Shown: one piece after another, positions 6,747-14,992 of the stretch
How the letters are laid out: each line of letters starts with the position of its first letter
Numbering within the stretch: position 1 is the first letter of the stretch
From: JACPVF01 sp964502095
GTDB taxonomy: Bacteria; Chloroflexota; Anaerolineae; Anaerolineales; Villigracilaceae
Assembly: GCA_964502095.1 (NCBI GenBank)
Contig: CAZCUF010000003.1
Location: 1 to 64,000, forward strand
Length of the DNA: 64,000 bases
Direction: 5' to 3'
The notes under the pieces: generated by a model
What the model saw: only the letters and a program-made list of their open reading frames with translations
Databases searched by the model: none
Told to the model about the DNA's origin: nothing
Made by a program: the position numbers and the translations under genes

Positions 6747-9218
6747 ATGGATATCGACCTCGATCTGTATCGCCGTGAAGTGCGCGTTGAGTCGAATCCG
6801 CTGGTGAGGCTTTCGGTGCTGGACGTTTCACCCGATCATCCCCAGCGGACAATCGTTTTCCTGCACGGCTTTGGCGGGCAGGCCATGCAGTGGCATTACC
6901 AGTTGAATCAATTCTCGCTGGAGAACCGCGTGATCGCCATCGACCTGCGCGGCCACGGACTCTCCGATCAACCTTCGAGCGGGTACGATATGCCGCGCAT
7001 CCAACGCGACCTTGAAACGGCGTTCGAGGTGTTGAAGATAAGCGGCAAATTTGTGCTGGTGGGACATTCCTTTGGCGGCGCCATCGCGGCCGAGTTCGCG
7101 CTGAATCATCCCGAACAGGTGGAGCGGTTGATTCTCATTGCCACAGCGGGGGAGTTCAAGTTGAATCCGTTCTACCGATTTGCATTGAACCTGCCGAATT
7201 GGTTCTTGCGCGCTTTGGGCGTATTTACGCGCGATTGGCTTTCCGCGCCGCCGCACGCGTTGAAACAACTTTATTTGAAGAACTTATCCAGGTGGGCGGG
7301 TTGGGATAAATTCGGAAATTTGAAAGTTCCCACGCTCGTGATTCGCGGGCACCGCGACCGGGTCTTTGAACAACCGGCATTCGAGCGGGTGGCGCAGTCC
7401 ATTCCGGGCGCGGAAGATGCGGATATCGGGGTGTCCGGCCATCTGGTCATGCTGGAACGCCGCGAAGCGGTTAACCGTACGCTGGAACGATTCCTTTCGG
7501 ATGAAAGCCAGCGTTCCTGGCGCGCCTCGGAACGCTCAAAAGATAAAAAGACTGCCGCCCGCGAATCTCTGCAAAAGCGGCGCCCGTGGCTGGCATTTTA
7601 CGAAGCGGGTGTGCCTTATACGATCGGCGTGCCGCGCATTCCAGTGCATCATCTATTGCGGTCATCGGTGCGGCGTTTTCCACGGCGGCCGGCCATCTTC
7701 TTCGAGGGCGCGCGGCTTTCGTATCGGCGCTTGAATCACGAAGCCAATCGTTTTGCGAACGCCCTGCTCGCGTTGGGAGTGGGGAAGGGCGCGCGCGTGG
7801 TTTTGTTGCTTCCGAACGTTCCTCAGTTGGTGATCGGCTTTTTCGGCGCGCTGAAAGCCGGCGCAGTGGCGGTCTTTATCCCGCTGGTGACGGAGCCCGA
7901 TGAACTGGCGCGGCAGATCGAGAATGCAGAAGCCAGTGTGCTGGTGGCGCTTTCGTCGTCGGCGGGTTTGGCGCATCGAATTCAGCAGAGCAGTGGCATT
8001 CCTCATGTTGTGCTGACCGACCCCGCCGATTATCTGGTTTTCTATAAGAAGTGGCTTTCCCGCTGGCGCAACCGCGGCTTCCACTTGCCGAATGCGTTGC
8101 GGTTTCATCGCTGGCTGGGCGGAGAATCGGATAAATCTCCATCGGTGCAGGTCGAGCCGGAGGATCTGGCGGTGATTCAATTCACAGGCGGCACCACCGC
8201 ACAGTCCAAAGGTGTGATGCTTTCGCATCGCAATCTGGTGGCCAACGCCCTGCAAACGCGCCATTGGATGCCCGGCGCGGTCGAGGGACGCGAACGTTTT
8301 TTGTGCGCCGTGCCCATGTTCCATAGTTACGGGCTGACTGCCGCGTTGAATGTGCCGGTGGCGGTGGGCGCGGCCATGATCCTGAAGCCAAAGTTTCAGG
8401 TGTTGGATATTCTGAAAGCCATCCGGCGTTATCGCCCCACCATTTTCCCCGGCGTGCCGAATATGTATCTTTCGATCAATGGCTTTCGCGGCGCGCGCAA
8501 ATATGGGATCAAGTCGATCCATGCCTGTATCTGCGGTTCCGCGCCTCTGCCTGTGGAGGTACAGGAGGCTTTCGAGAAATTGACGCATGGCCGGCTTGTG
8601 GAAGGTTATGGCTTGACCGAAGCCTCGCCGATTACGCATGCCAATCCGCTTGGAGGGCATCGCAAAGTTGGGAGCATCGGCGTGCCGCTTCCATCCACGG
8701 AGGCGATGGTGATCGACCTGGTCAGTGGCAGGAAGGAAGTCAAGGCCGGGCAGATCGGCGAATTGGTTGTGCGCGGTCCGCAGGTGATGATGGGCTATTG
8801 GAAAAACCCCGAAGCCACTGCACAAACTCTCACTGAAGAGGGCTGGCTTCGTACCGGCGATGTGGCGCAGATGGATTCCGATGGATATTTTCGCATCGTT
8901 GCGCGTAAAGCGGATATGTGGTACCCTGCCAAGCCGGGTAAGCCAGCCTTCCCACGCGACATCGAAGAAGTGATCTACGAGATTCCGCAAATCCGCGAAA
9001 CTGCGGTGGTGGCGGTAGCTGGCCGTCCATTTGCTTTTGTGATCGCGGGGCGCGAGCGCCCCACGCCCGAAGCTGTGATCGCGTATTGCAAGCGCCGCCT
9101 GCCGCCTCAACTCGTGCCGCGCTTTGTGATTTTCATGGACGATTTTCCGCGCACTTTCATCGGTAAAGTATTGCGGCGTGAGTTAGCCAAACGATATGGA
9201 AACATCTCTGCAGAATGA
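6747..9218 (+). CDS. Fusion of alpha/beta hydrolase and AMP-forming acyl-CoA ligase
   Basis: An 823-residue two-domain protein. Residues 1-255 form an alpha/beta hydrolase with an oxyanion-hole HGFGG, the nucleophile elbow GHSFGG near residue 109, an acid in GHRDR and a histidine in SGHLVM, so its triad looks intact. From about residue 300 an ANL-superfamily adenylating domain follows: P-loop FTGGTTAQSKG, the A5 motif EGYGLTEASP, RTGD and the C-terminal lysine in FIGKVLRREL. Established chemistry for the second half is ATP-dependent acyl-CoA formation via acyl-AMP. The hinge motif reads ARKADMW instead of the common GRKKD. One polypeptide could release a carboxylate from an ester or thioester and reactivate it. 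The promoter predicts a leaderless mRNA. A second hydrolase gene overlaps its end by 23 bases. Confidence 0.85.
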   Translation: MDIDLDLYRREVRVESNPLVRLSVLDVSPDHPQRTIVFLHGFGGQAMQWHYQLNQFSLENRVIAIDLRGHGLSDQPSSGYDMPRIQRDLETAFEVLKISGKFVLVGHSFGGAIAAEFALNHPEQVERLILIATAGEFKLNPFYRFALNLPNWFLRALGVFTRDWLSAPPHALKQLYLKNLSRWAGWDKFGNLKVPTLVIRGHRDRVFEQPAFERVAQSIPGAEDADIGVSGHLVMLERREAVNRTLERFLSDESQRSWRASERSKDKKTAARESLQKRRPWLAFYEAGVPYTIGVPRIPVHHLLRSSVRRFPRRPAIFFEGARLSYRRLNHEANRFANALLALGVGKGARVVLLLPNVPQLVIGFFGALKAGAVAVFIPLVTEPDELARQIENAEASVLVALSSSAGLAHRIQQSSGIPHVVLTDPADYLVFYKKWLSRWRNRGFHLPNALRFHRWLGGESDKSPSVQVEPEDLAVIQFTGGTTAQSKGVMLSHRNLVANALQTRHWMPGAVEGRERFLCAVPMFHSYGLTAALNVPVAVGAAMILKPKFQVLDILKAIRRYRPTIFPGVPNMYLSINGFRGARKYGIKSIHACICGSAPLPVEVQEAFEKLTHGRLVEGYGLTEASPITHANPLGGHRKVGSIGVPLPSTEAMVIDLVSGRKEVKAGQIGELVVRGPQVMMGYWKNPEATAQTLTEEGWLRTGDVAQMDSDGYFRIVARKADMWYPAKPGKPAFPRDIEEVIYEIPQIRETAVVAVAGRPFAFVIAGRERPTPEAVIAYCKRRLPPQLVPRFVIFMDDFPRTFIGKVLRRELAKRYGNISAE

Positions 9219-10029
9219 TTTTGTTCTTCCCGCGCGAACCAATTTAATTGAAAGCGGACAGGGCGCACCGGTCATGATGATTCACGGTCTGGCCGCCTCA
9301 CTGCACGATTGGGACGAGCTGATTCCCGAACTGGTTCAGCATCATTATTCGGCCTACGCGCTCGATTTGCTGGGTCACGGCGAAAGCGCGCATCCCGAGT
9401 CGCGCGCCTATCAAATGAGCTGGATGTTCGATCACATGACGGCCTGGATCGATTCGCTCAACTTGACTCAACCTCCTGTGCTGATTGGACATTCCCTCGG
9501 CGGTTATCTGGCCCTCGAATATGCCTGCCGCTTCCCCGCGCGGATCCGAAGCCTGGTGCTCGTGGACCCGTTCTTCCGCATCTCCCAATTGCCCCCGTTG
9601 CTACGACTCTCGTATCGTCAACCGGCGTTCAATATGGCCGTCATACAATGGACGCCTCAATGGCTTCTGCGGCTGGTTATTGACTGGACCAGCCTTTCGA
9701 TGGGTCACAGTAACGGCGGCGCGCATAATCTTCCTGAGCATATCCGCGCTCAAACCGCATTGGATTACAAACGCACTGCGCCGGGTGTTTATAATCTGCC
9801 CGGCCATGCCGCGGATCTTACGCCATGTCTTTCTTCCATCGTTCAGCCAACTTTAGTTGTATGGGGCACGCGCGACAACACATTGAACCCGGCCTCGTTC
9901 CAGGAACTAATTAAACTCATGCCGCACGCTCAAGGAAAATCCATACACGCGGGGCATGTGCCTCATCAATCGAACCCGGCTGAGTTCGATGCCATGGTGC
10001 TGGAATTTTTGAGCCGGCTTCCTGAATAA
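9196..10029 (+). CDS. Alpha/beta-fold hydrolase
   Basis: A 277-residue single-domain alpha/beta hydrolase. The oxyanion segment MIHGLAAS, the elbow GHSLGG near residue 99, the acid in GTRDN and the histidine in HAGHVPHQ near residue 255 make a complete triad. The ATG at 9196 lies inside the last codons of the upstream fusion gene (23-base overlap), so the two are almost certainly co-expressed. It resembles the hydrolase half of that fusion in size and layout but is clearly diverged. The substrate is unknown; esters, lactones or thioesters from the same pathway are likely. No signal peptide is visible. Confidence 0.85.
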   Translation: METSLQNDFVLPARTNLIESGQGAPVMMIHGLAASLHDWDELIPELVQHHYSAYALDLLGHGESAHPESRAYQMSWMFDHMTAWIDSLNLTQPPVLIGHSLGGYLALEYACRFPARIRSLVLVDPFFRISQLPPLLRLSYRQPAFNMAVIQWTPQWLLRLVIDWTSLSMGHSNGGAHNLPEHIRAQTALDYKRTAPGVYNLPGHAADLTPCLSSIVQPTLVVWGTRDNTLNPASFQELIKLMPHAQGKSIHAGHVPHQSNPAEFDAMVLEFLSRLPE

Positions 10030-10143
10030 CAGCGGTACAATTTACTTCCAGCGGCGAACGCAAGATCGTTCTCTATATGCCATCGGCGAACTGTGTGACG
10101 GAATCGGGCTGGAAATTTTAAGATAATTCATCCATCCGTCCCC

Positions 10144-10172
10144 TTGAATAGCTCTATTGTTTGTGCTACAAT
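10144..10172 (+). promoter_or_regulatory. nrdR promoter: TTGAAT-N17-TACAAT
   Basis: TTGAAT (10144-10149) and TACAAT (10167-10172) are 17 bases apart, with transcription expected to start near 10179. The 5' leader of about 85 bases is largely folded into a hairpin. Confidence 0.75.
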
Positions 10173-10179
10173 CTTTCTA

Positions 10180-10232
10180 CATCGCACTAGATGTGGGGGG
10201 TTATGGGTAGAATGCCCATACATCTGGCGATG
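10180..10232 (+). promoter_or_regulatory. Three-part extended hairpin in the nrdR 5' leader
   Basis: Three helices stack: CATCGC (10180-10185) with GCGATG (10227-10232), AGATGT (10189-10194) with ACATCT (10220-10225), and ATGGG (10203-10207) with CCCAT (10215-10219). A one-sided GGGGGGTT internal loop lies between the second and third helix. It starts almost exactly at the predicted first base of the RNA. The shape suggests a cis-acting RNA element, possibly a riboswitch; I cannot match it to a known class. Confidence 0.6.
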
Positions 10233-10263
10233 ACATTTGTTCTATATTGGAGTCTATTCCAGT

Positions 10264-10713
10264 ATGCGTTGTCCATATTGCCAGCATGACGACTCAAAAG
10301 TTCTCGATACGTCCCACGATAACCATGGGGGCATCCGCCGCCGGCGTGAATGTTTGAAGTGCGGCCAGCGCTTCAGCAGTTATGAACGTCCGATTTTGGC
10401 GACCCCCTTGCTGGTCAAACAGGATGGTACGCGTGAAGAATTCGACCGGGAGAAATTGGCGCGCGGCATTCGTATTGCCTGCGCCAAGCGGCCGGTCTCT
10501 GCCGCGGACATCGAGCGTTTGATCGGACAGATAGAATCACAGCTTCAGAAGATGGGCAAAGCTGAAGTTTCTTCCCGCGTGGTGGGCGACCTGGCGATCA
10601 ACGGTTTGAAGGAATTGGACCAGATCGCTTACATCCGTTATGCGATTGTTTATTTGGGACTGGACGACCTGCACGCGTTACGCAGTGAAATCGACCGATT
10701 GCTTGAAAGCTAA
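10264..10713 (+). CDS. nrdR: Transcriptional repressor NrdR
   Basis: NrdR is the ATP/dATP-sensing repressor of ribonucleotide reductase genes. The 149-residue product begins MRCPYC and shows the two-knuckle zinc ribbon (CPYC near residue 3, CLKCGQRF near residue 31) followed by the ATP-cone domain with VKQDGTREEFDREKL. The frame is open from 10237, but the ATG at 10264 gives the universal NrdR N-terminus and has TGGAGT about 13 bases upstream. Its neighbour is nrdJ, the expected target, but a strong terminator lies between them, so the two genes are partly uncoupled. I see no clear pair of NrdR boxes. Confidence 0.97.
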   Translation: MRCPYCQHDDSKVLDTSHDNHGGIRRRRECLKCGQRFSSYERPILATPLLVKQDGTREEFDREKLARGIRIACAKRPVSAADIERLIGQIESQLQKMGKAEVSSRVVGDLAINGLKELDQIAYIRYAIVYLGLDDLHALRSEIDRLLES

Positions 10714-10717
10714 TTAA

Positions 10718-10767
10718 GGCGGCGCATCCTCGCACTCCAGCGAGAATGGCGTTGCCTATTTTTTTAT
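10718..10767 (+). terminator. Intrinsic terminator between nrdR and nrdJ
   Basis: An imperfect stem of about 15 pairs (10718-10733 with 10740-10756, loop ACTCCA) is followed by TATTTTTTTATC. The shape is that of a typical rho-independent terminator. Confidence 0.8.
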
Positions 10768-10824
10768 CTGTTGTTACACCGGTTCATATTATTGTTTGTG
10801 ATTTCAGTTTGGAGGAGAGTCTCT

Positions 10825-13422
10825 ATGGTTACAAAGTCCACATCCGCGATGACAGCTAAATTGAAACATGGATTGCTTCCCACTCCGCCCATGCCCAGGG
10901 GACTATCAAAGGCGCACCTGACGGACAATGCCCGCCAGGTATTGATGAAACGATATGTGCGCCGCGGTGATGATGGCAAGCCCGCCGAAACCGTCGAAGA
11001 AATGTTCTGGCGCGTGGCCTATCACGTGGCGAAAGTGGAAGAAATGTGGGAAGGCGATGTGATCGAGCGCGCCAAAGAGTTTTATCGCCTGCTGGCCGGT
11101 AAAAAATTCTTTCCCAACTCTCCAACGTTTACCGGCGCAGGCACGCCGCTCGGACAATTGGCCGCGTGTTTCGTCCTGCCCATCACCGATGACATGGGCC
11201 GCGACAGCGCCGGCATCTTTCAGACTTTGCGCGACGCGGCGTTGATTCAACAGACCGGCGGCGGAAACGGCTTCTCGTTCTCGCGGCTGAGACCGAAAGG
11301 CGCGCTGGTTAAATCCTCGGCGGGGCAGGCAACCGGACCGGTCGGATTCCTGCGCGTGTACGATCATGCCTTTGGCGAGATTGCGCAAGGCGGCACGCGG
11401 CGCGGCGCGAATATGGGCGTACTACGCGTCGATCATCCCGATGTGGAGGAATTCATTACCTGCAAGACGGACGAGAACCAGATTACGAATTTCAATATCT
11501 CGGTTGGCATCACAGACGCGTTCATGCGCGCTGTGCGCGACGACAAAGAATGGGAACTGCGCTTCCCCGATACCATTGAGATGAAGAACCGAAAGTTCAG
11601 CGGCACGTTGGAGCAGGCGGAAGCGGCGGGGATACCGATCCGCATTTATCGAAAGATACGCGCGCGGGATTTGTTCGATAAGATCGTGAAGCAGGCGCAT
11701 CACAACGGCGAACCGGGTGTGCTGTTCCTGGATGCCTCCAATCGCAGTAATCCTGTTCCGCACTTATACCCGCTCGAGGCGACCAATCCCTGCGGCGAAC
11801 AGTGGCTTGGCCCGTATGAGAATTGTTGCCTGGGCTCGGTAAATTTGAACGAGCACTGCGGCCCGAACGGCACAGTGGATTGGGATGCTTTACGTCAATC
11901 GGTCGCCACGGCCACGCGCTTCCTCGATGACGTGGTCGAAGCCAACGCGTACGTGCCTGCGGTGCCGCAATTGAGCGAAGCCGCGCATCGCGCCCGCCGT
12001 ATCGGTCTTGGCATTATGGGCCTCGGCGACTTGATGTATCACGTGGGTGTGCGTTATGGGTCGGAAGAGGGGCAGGAGTTCGGCGCGCAAGTAATGGAGT
12101 TCGTACGTTATCACGCCATGCTGACCAGTATCGCATTATCAGAAGAGCGCGGTCCGTTCCCTGCCATCGAAGGCTCGATCTACGATATGGATAACCTGAC
12201 CTGGACTCCGCCTAAATCGCTGGTGAACATCTCGCATGACTGGAGCAGGCCCGAGGTCCGCTGGGAGGCGGTGGTGGATGGTATCAAGAGGCACGGCATC
12301 CGTAACGCCGCGCAGACCACCGTCGCGCCGACCGGCACGATTGCCACAGTTGCCGGATGCGAAGGGTATGGCTGTGAGCCGGTCTTTGCGCTGGCTTATA
12401 TTCGTCACATGAATGACAACGGCAGGGATTTGCAACTCACGTATGCCAGCCCGCGTTTCGACGAGGCGCTTAAGAAACTCGGCCTGGGCGAGGAAAAACG
12501 GCAGGAAGTGGTGGAGCAGGTGATGCGCGAAGGCACCTGCCAGCATGTCCTTGAAATTCCGCAGGTGGTACGTGATACGTTTGTCGTCTCTGCGGATATT
12601 ACTGCCGAAGAGCATGTACGTACGCAGGCCGCGTTGCAAGCCTTTGTAGATAACTCGCTTTCGAAAACGGTTAACTTTCCTGAGACGGCCTCCGAAGAGG
12701 ACGTGGCCGGAGCTTATATGCTGGCCTGGGAATTGAACTGTAAAGGAATCACCGTCTATGTGACCGGTTCACGCAATAAAGTTGTGCTGGAGACGAACGC
12801 CACCGCGCAGAAGAAACAGGATGCTCCGGTGACTGCCGTTCCTGCCGCCCCCGCGCCTGTCATTTGGCATGAGACGAAGAAGTCGCGTCCCAAAGCGCTG
12901 ACCGGCAAAACCTACAACGTGGAGACTCCGCTCGGCAAAGCCTTCATCACCATCAACCAGAACGGCGGCGAACAACCTTTTGAAGTATTCATCAACACAG
13001 CCAAGGCCGGCTCTGAGACCGCGGCGGTGTCGGAGGCGATTGGGCGTTTGATCTCTTACATTTTGCGCATCGCCAGCCCGGTCGTCCCAACGGATCGCAT
13101 GCGCGAAATCGTGCGTCAACTGGTCGGCATCGGCGGAGGGCGTTCGCTGGGCTTTGGCCCGAATCGAGTCCGCTCATTGCCGGATGGAGTTGGGCAGGTA
13201 TTGGAAACTTATTTACGCGAGAAGAACGGTTCGACTTCTGAAGCGATCGAGGAAAAGTCGAACGGCAACGGCGGTCATAAGCTGGAAGCGGAGGCTGAGC
13301 AGGCGATGTCTTCCGTATCCCCGCTCAAAAGCGGCGACTTGTGTCCGGAGTGCGGCGAGGCCGCCGTCGTTAATGAAGAAGGTTGCCGAAAGTGTTATGC
13401 TTGCGGATACAGTGAGTGTTAA
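10825..13422 (+). CDS. nrdJ: Vitamin B12-dependent ribonucleotide reductase (class II)
   Basis: This enzyme reduces ribonucleotides to deoxyribonucleotides using adenosylcobalamin, with or without oxygen. From the ATG at 10825, with GGAGGAGA 7-14 bases upstream, it has 865 residues, normal for the family. Visible are the first redox cysteine in LAACFVLP, the glycine-rich GGGNGFSFSRLRP, the active-site NPCGE near residue 320 and the C-terminal zinc/redox tail with CPECG and CRKCYACGYSEC. An in-frame ATG-like start at 10771 lies in the terminator region and is rejected. No class I nrdAB genes are nearby, so this may be the main source of dNTPs and would make growth depend on cobalamin. Confidence 0.96.
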   Translation: MVTKSTSAMTAKLKHGLLPTPPMPRGLSKAHLTDNARQVLMKRYVRRGDDGKPAETVEEMFWRVAYHVAKVEEMWEGDVIERAKEFYRLLAGKKFFPNSPTFTGAGTPLGQLAACFVLPITDDMGRDSAGIFQTLRDAALIQQTGGGNGFSFSRLRPKGALVKSSAGQATGPVGFLRVYDHAFGEIAQGGTRRGANMGVLRVDHPDVEEFITCKTDENQITNFNISVGITDAFMRAVRDDKEWELRFPDTIEMKNRKFSGTLEQAEAAGIPIRIYRKIRARDLFDKIVKQAHHNGEPGVLFLDASNRSNPVPHLYPLEATNPCGEQWLGPYENCCLGSVNLNEHCGPNGTVDWDALRQSVATATRFLDDVVEANAYVPAVPQLSEAAHRARRIGLGIMGLGDLMYHVGVRYGSEEGQEFGAQVMEFVRYHAMLTSIALSEERGPFPAIEGSIYDMDNLTWTPPKSLVNISHDWSRPEVRWEAVVDGIKRHGIRNAAQTTVAPTGTIATVAGCEGYGCEPVFALAYIRHMNDNGRDLQLTYASPRFDEALKKLGLGEEKRQEVVEQVMREGTCQHVLEIPQVVRDTFVVSADITAEEHVRTQAALQAFVDNSLSKTVNFPETASEEDVAGAYMLAWELNCKGITVYVTGSRNKVVLETNATAQKKQDAPVTAVPAAPAPVIWHETKKSRPKALTGKTYNVETPLGKAFITINQNGGEQPFEVFINTAKAGSETAAVSEAIGRLISYILRIASPVVPTDRMREIVRQLVGIGGGRSLGFGPNRVRSLPDGVGQVLETYLREKNGSTSEAIEEKSNGNGGHKLEAEAEQAMSSVSPLKSGDLCPECGEAAVVNEEGCRKCYACGYSEC

Positions 13423-13469
13423 TTTTCCGCCCTCGGCTTCAAGGCGCGGGCGAACCAGGAGAATGTTTT

Positions 13470-13733
13470 ATGCCAAACGATGATCTTCGTCAATTACTCG
13501 AAAAACTGCACGCCGAAATCGGGCGCACCCAAAATGTGGACGCGGAGAACCGCGACCTGTTGCGCCATCTCGAAAACGATGTGCGCGCATTGCTCACGCG
13601 CACGGAAAAAGGCCAACCTGCGGGGCTGACCGGACGTTGGGAAGAGGCGATCAGTACTCTGGAAGTCTCTTACCCCGCGCTGACGCAGATGCTCTCGGAG
13701 TTGTTGACGATTTTGAGCAATGCGGGAATTTGA
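13470..13733 (+). CDS. DUF4404 family small helical protein
   Basis: An 87-residue, highly helical and acidic protein that begins MPNDDLRQLLEKLHAEI and ends with LTQMLSELLTILSNAGI. Pattern and length match the DUF4404 family (function unknown; typically small coiled-coil-like proteins). AGGAGA lies 7-12 bases before the ATG at 13470. It follows nrdJ by 47 bases and may be read from the same transcript. No catalytic or metal-binding residues stand out and there is no signal peptide. Confidence 0.75.
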   Translation: MPNDDLRQLLEKLHAEIGRTQNVDAENRDLLRHLENDVRALLTRTEKGQPAGLTGRWEEAISTLEVSYPALTQMLSELLTILSNAGI

Positions 13734-13851
13734 TGTTTGGAAAGAATTCCGGCTTCAACGATAAAATCGTTTGTTTTCGACGAGGCGAGTTTTGCCGCTC
13801 GTGCCGCGGTCGTAGTTTTTCGAAGCGCATCTATAAATCAAGGATGATGAC

Positions 13852-14115
13852 GTGAGCCCGAAACTGATCCCTGCCGCGGAACGCATCGCGCGCGCCCACA
13901 AGTTGATTCAACAAGCTAGGGAGCTGACGCCGCCCGAAGGTCTGGGCCGGAACGATCTTTCCTACATCGCGCAGGTCAAGGATTTGTTGCGTCAGGCGCG
14001 TGAACTGGTGCAATTTATTTCAAAAACTCCGAGCGCCACCGTAGAAATGAAAGAGGCGGTCAAAAGAATCTACGCGGAGGCCGAGCAAGCCGACCGCGAA
14101 ATCCTGCATGGATAA
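13852..14115 (+). CDS. Small helical protein of unknown function
   Basis: An 87-residue protein starting at GTG 13852 with AAGGATG just upstream. It is almost entirely amphipathic helix, with repeated Ala-Arg-Glu-Leu patterns (LIQQARELTP, LLRQARELVQ), suggesting a short coiled coil or helical bundle. I do not recognise a family. It lies 118 bases after the DUF4404 gene, with which it shares size and helical character, and before a strong bidirectional terminator. The absence of a confident homologue in memory and the non-ATG start keep confidence moderate. Confidence 0.6.
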   Translation: MSPKLIPAAERIARAHKLIQQARELTPPEGLGRNDLSYIAQVKDLLRQARELVQFISKTPSATVEMKEAVKRIYAEAEQADREILHG

Positions 14116-14160
14116 CATTGAAATTGCGATGACCGATGAGGGACGAAACCTTAATCAATA

Positions 14161-14194
14161 GACAAAACGGACGAGTTTTCTCGTCCGTTTTGTC
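14161..14194. terminator. Bidirectional terminator, perfect 15-bp stem
   Basis: 15 perfect pairs (14161-14175 with 14180-14194) close a TTTT loop between convergent genes. The arms end in A/T runs that serve as U-tracts in both directions. Confidence 0.85.
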
Positions 14195-14213
14195 TTTGAA
14201 CTCAGCTTAAACA

Positions 14214-14909
14214 TTATTGTTCTGAGATTGTCACGCTCTCGATTACGTCGCCGGTAAAGTTGGGATTCTGATTCGGGTCGCGGCGGGTGATTCCGTTGAC
14301 TACGTCCATGCCGCTGGTCACCTGCCCGAAGATGGTGTAGTCGCTTTCCTGAAGCGGTGCGGGCCCGAAGGTGATGAAGAATTGACTGCCGTTCGTGTTG
14401 GGCCCGGCATTGGCCATGGCCACTACGCCCGCTTTGTCAAAGGCCAGGTCGTTTTTCTCGTTGACGAATTCGTAGCCCGGCCCTCCGCCGCCTGTTCTGG
14501 TCGGGTCGCCGCCTTGCGCCATGAAGCCCTCGAGCACGCGGTGAAAGGTCGTGCCGTTATAAAATCCCTGATTGGCGAGAAACACAAAGCTATTGACTGT
14601 GATGGGCGCTTTATCCGGGAAAAGCTGGACAACGAACTCGCCACCCTTCGCCAATTTAAATGTGGCAGAATATTTTTTGTTTATATCGATCGTCATTGGC
14701 GGCGCGGAAGACCATTGCTTGGCTTCCACAGCTACAGGCGAAGCGGCGCTCGTTGTCGTGCCGGTCTTCTGCCCCGCAGTAAAGTACCAGGCCAGCGCGC
14801 TGACCACAATGACTACGATGGCGATCGCCGCCCAGCGTATGTTATTTACGCGGCGTTCGATGCGCCTTTCGCTTTGTTTTCTGGAACGGGTTGATCTTCT
14901 TCTCGGCAT
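14214..14909 (-). CDS. Membrane-anchored cyclophilin-type peptidyl-prolyl isomerase
   Basis: A 231-residue protein with a basic N-terminus (MPRRRSTRSRKQSERR), one membrane helix near residues 26-46 and a cyclophilin domain from about residue 70. Cyclophilin features present are FHRVLEGFMAQGGD, TGGGGPGYEF, MANAGPNTNGSQFFIT and FGQVTSGMDVV. It would catalyse proline isomerisation on the outer side of the membrane, helping exported proteins fold. AAAGGAG lies before the ATG at 14909. It is divergent from the UbiB-like gene, and their -10 and -35 elements overlap. Motifs and length are those of the single-domain bacterial family with an added anchor. Confidence 0.93.
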   Translation of the reverse strand: MPRRRSTRSRKQSERRIERRVNNIRWAAIAIVVIVVSALAWYFTAGQKTGTTTSAASPVAVEAKQWSSAPPMTIDINKKYSATFKLAKGGEFVVQLFPDKAPITVNSFVFLANQGFYNGTTFHRVLEGFMAQGGDPTRTGGGGPGYEFVNEKNDLAFDKAGVVAMANAGPNTNGSQFFITFGPAPLQESDYTIFGQVTSGMDVVNGITRRDPNQNPNFTGDVIESVTISEQ

Positions 14910-14933
14910 GCTTCAATTCTCCTTTGTGCGCCA

Positions 14934-14965
14934 ATTATAGCCGGTGCGAACAGCAGTGTTACAAT
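14934..14965. promoter_or_regulatory. Overlapping divergent promoters
   Basis: On the minus strand TATAAT (14939-14934) pairs with TTGTAA (14964-14959) at a long spacing of 19 bases for the cyclophilin gene. On the plus strand TACAAT (14960-14965) occupies the same bases as that -35 and could serve the UbiB-like gene. RNA polymerase cannot occupy both, so the two genes may compete. Confidence 0.45.
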
Positions 14966-14992
14966 CTTTTCAATACTTATCAGGGAGCAACA

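Noticed and set aside
7662..9110. A 482-codon open frame on the minus strand
   Set aside because: It lies wholly within the acyl-CoA ligase part of the fusion gene; high GC content keeps the antisense frame open, and the translation has no domain or RBS.
10030..10143. Possible coding remnant between the hydrolase gene and nrdR
   Set aside because: A short frame of about 23 codons is open, but it has no start, RBS or recognisable similarity.
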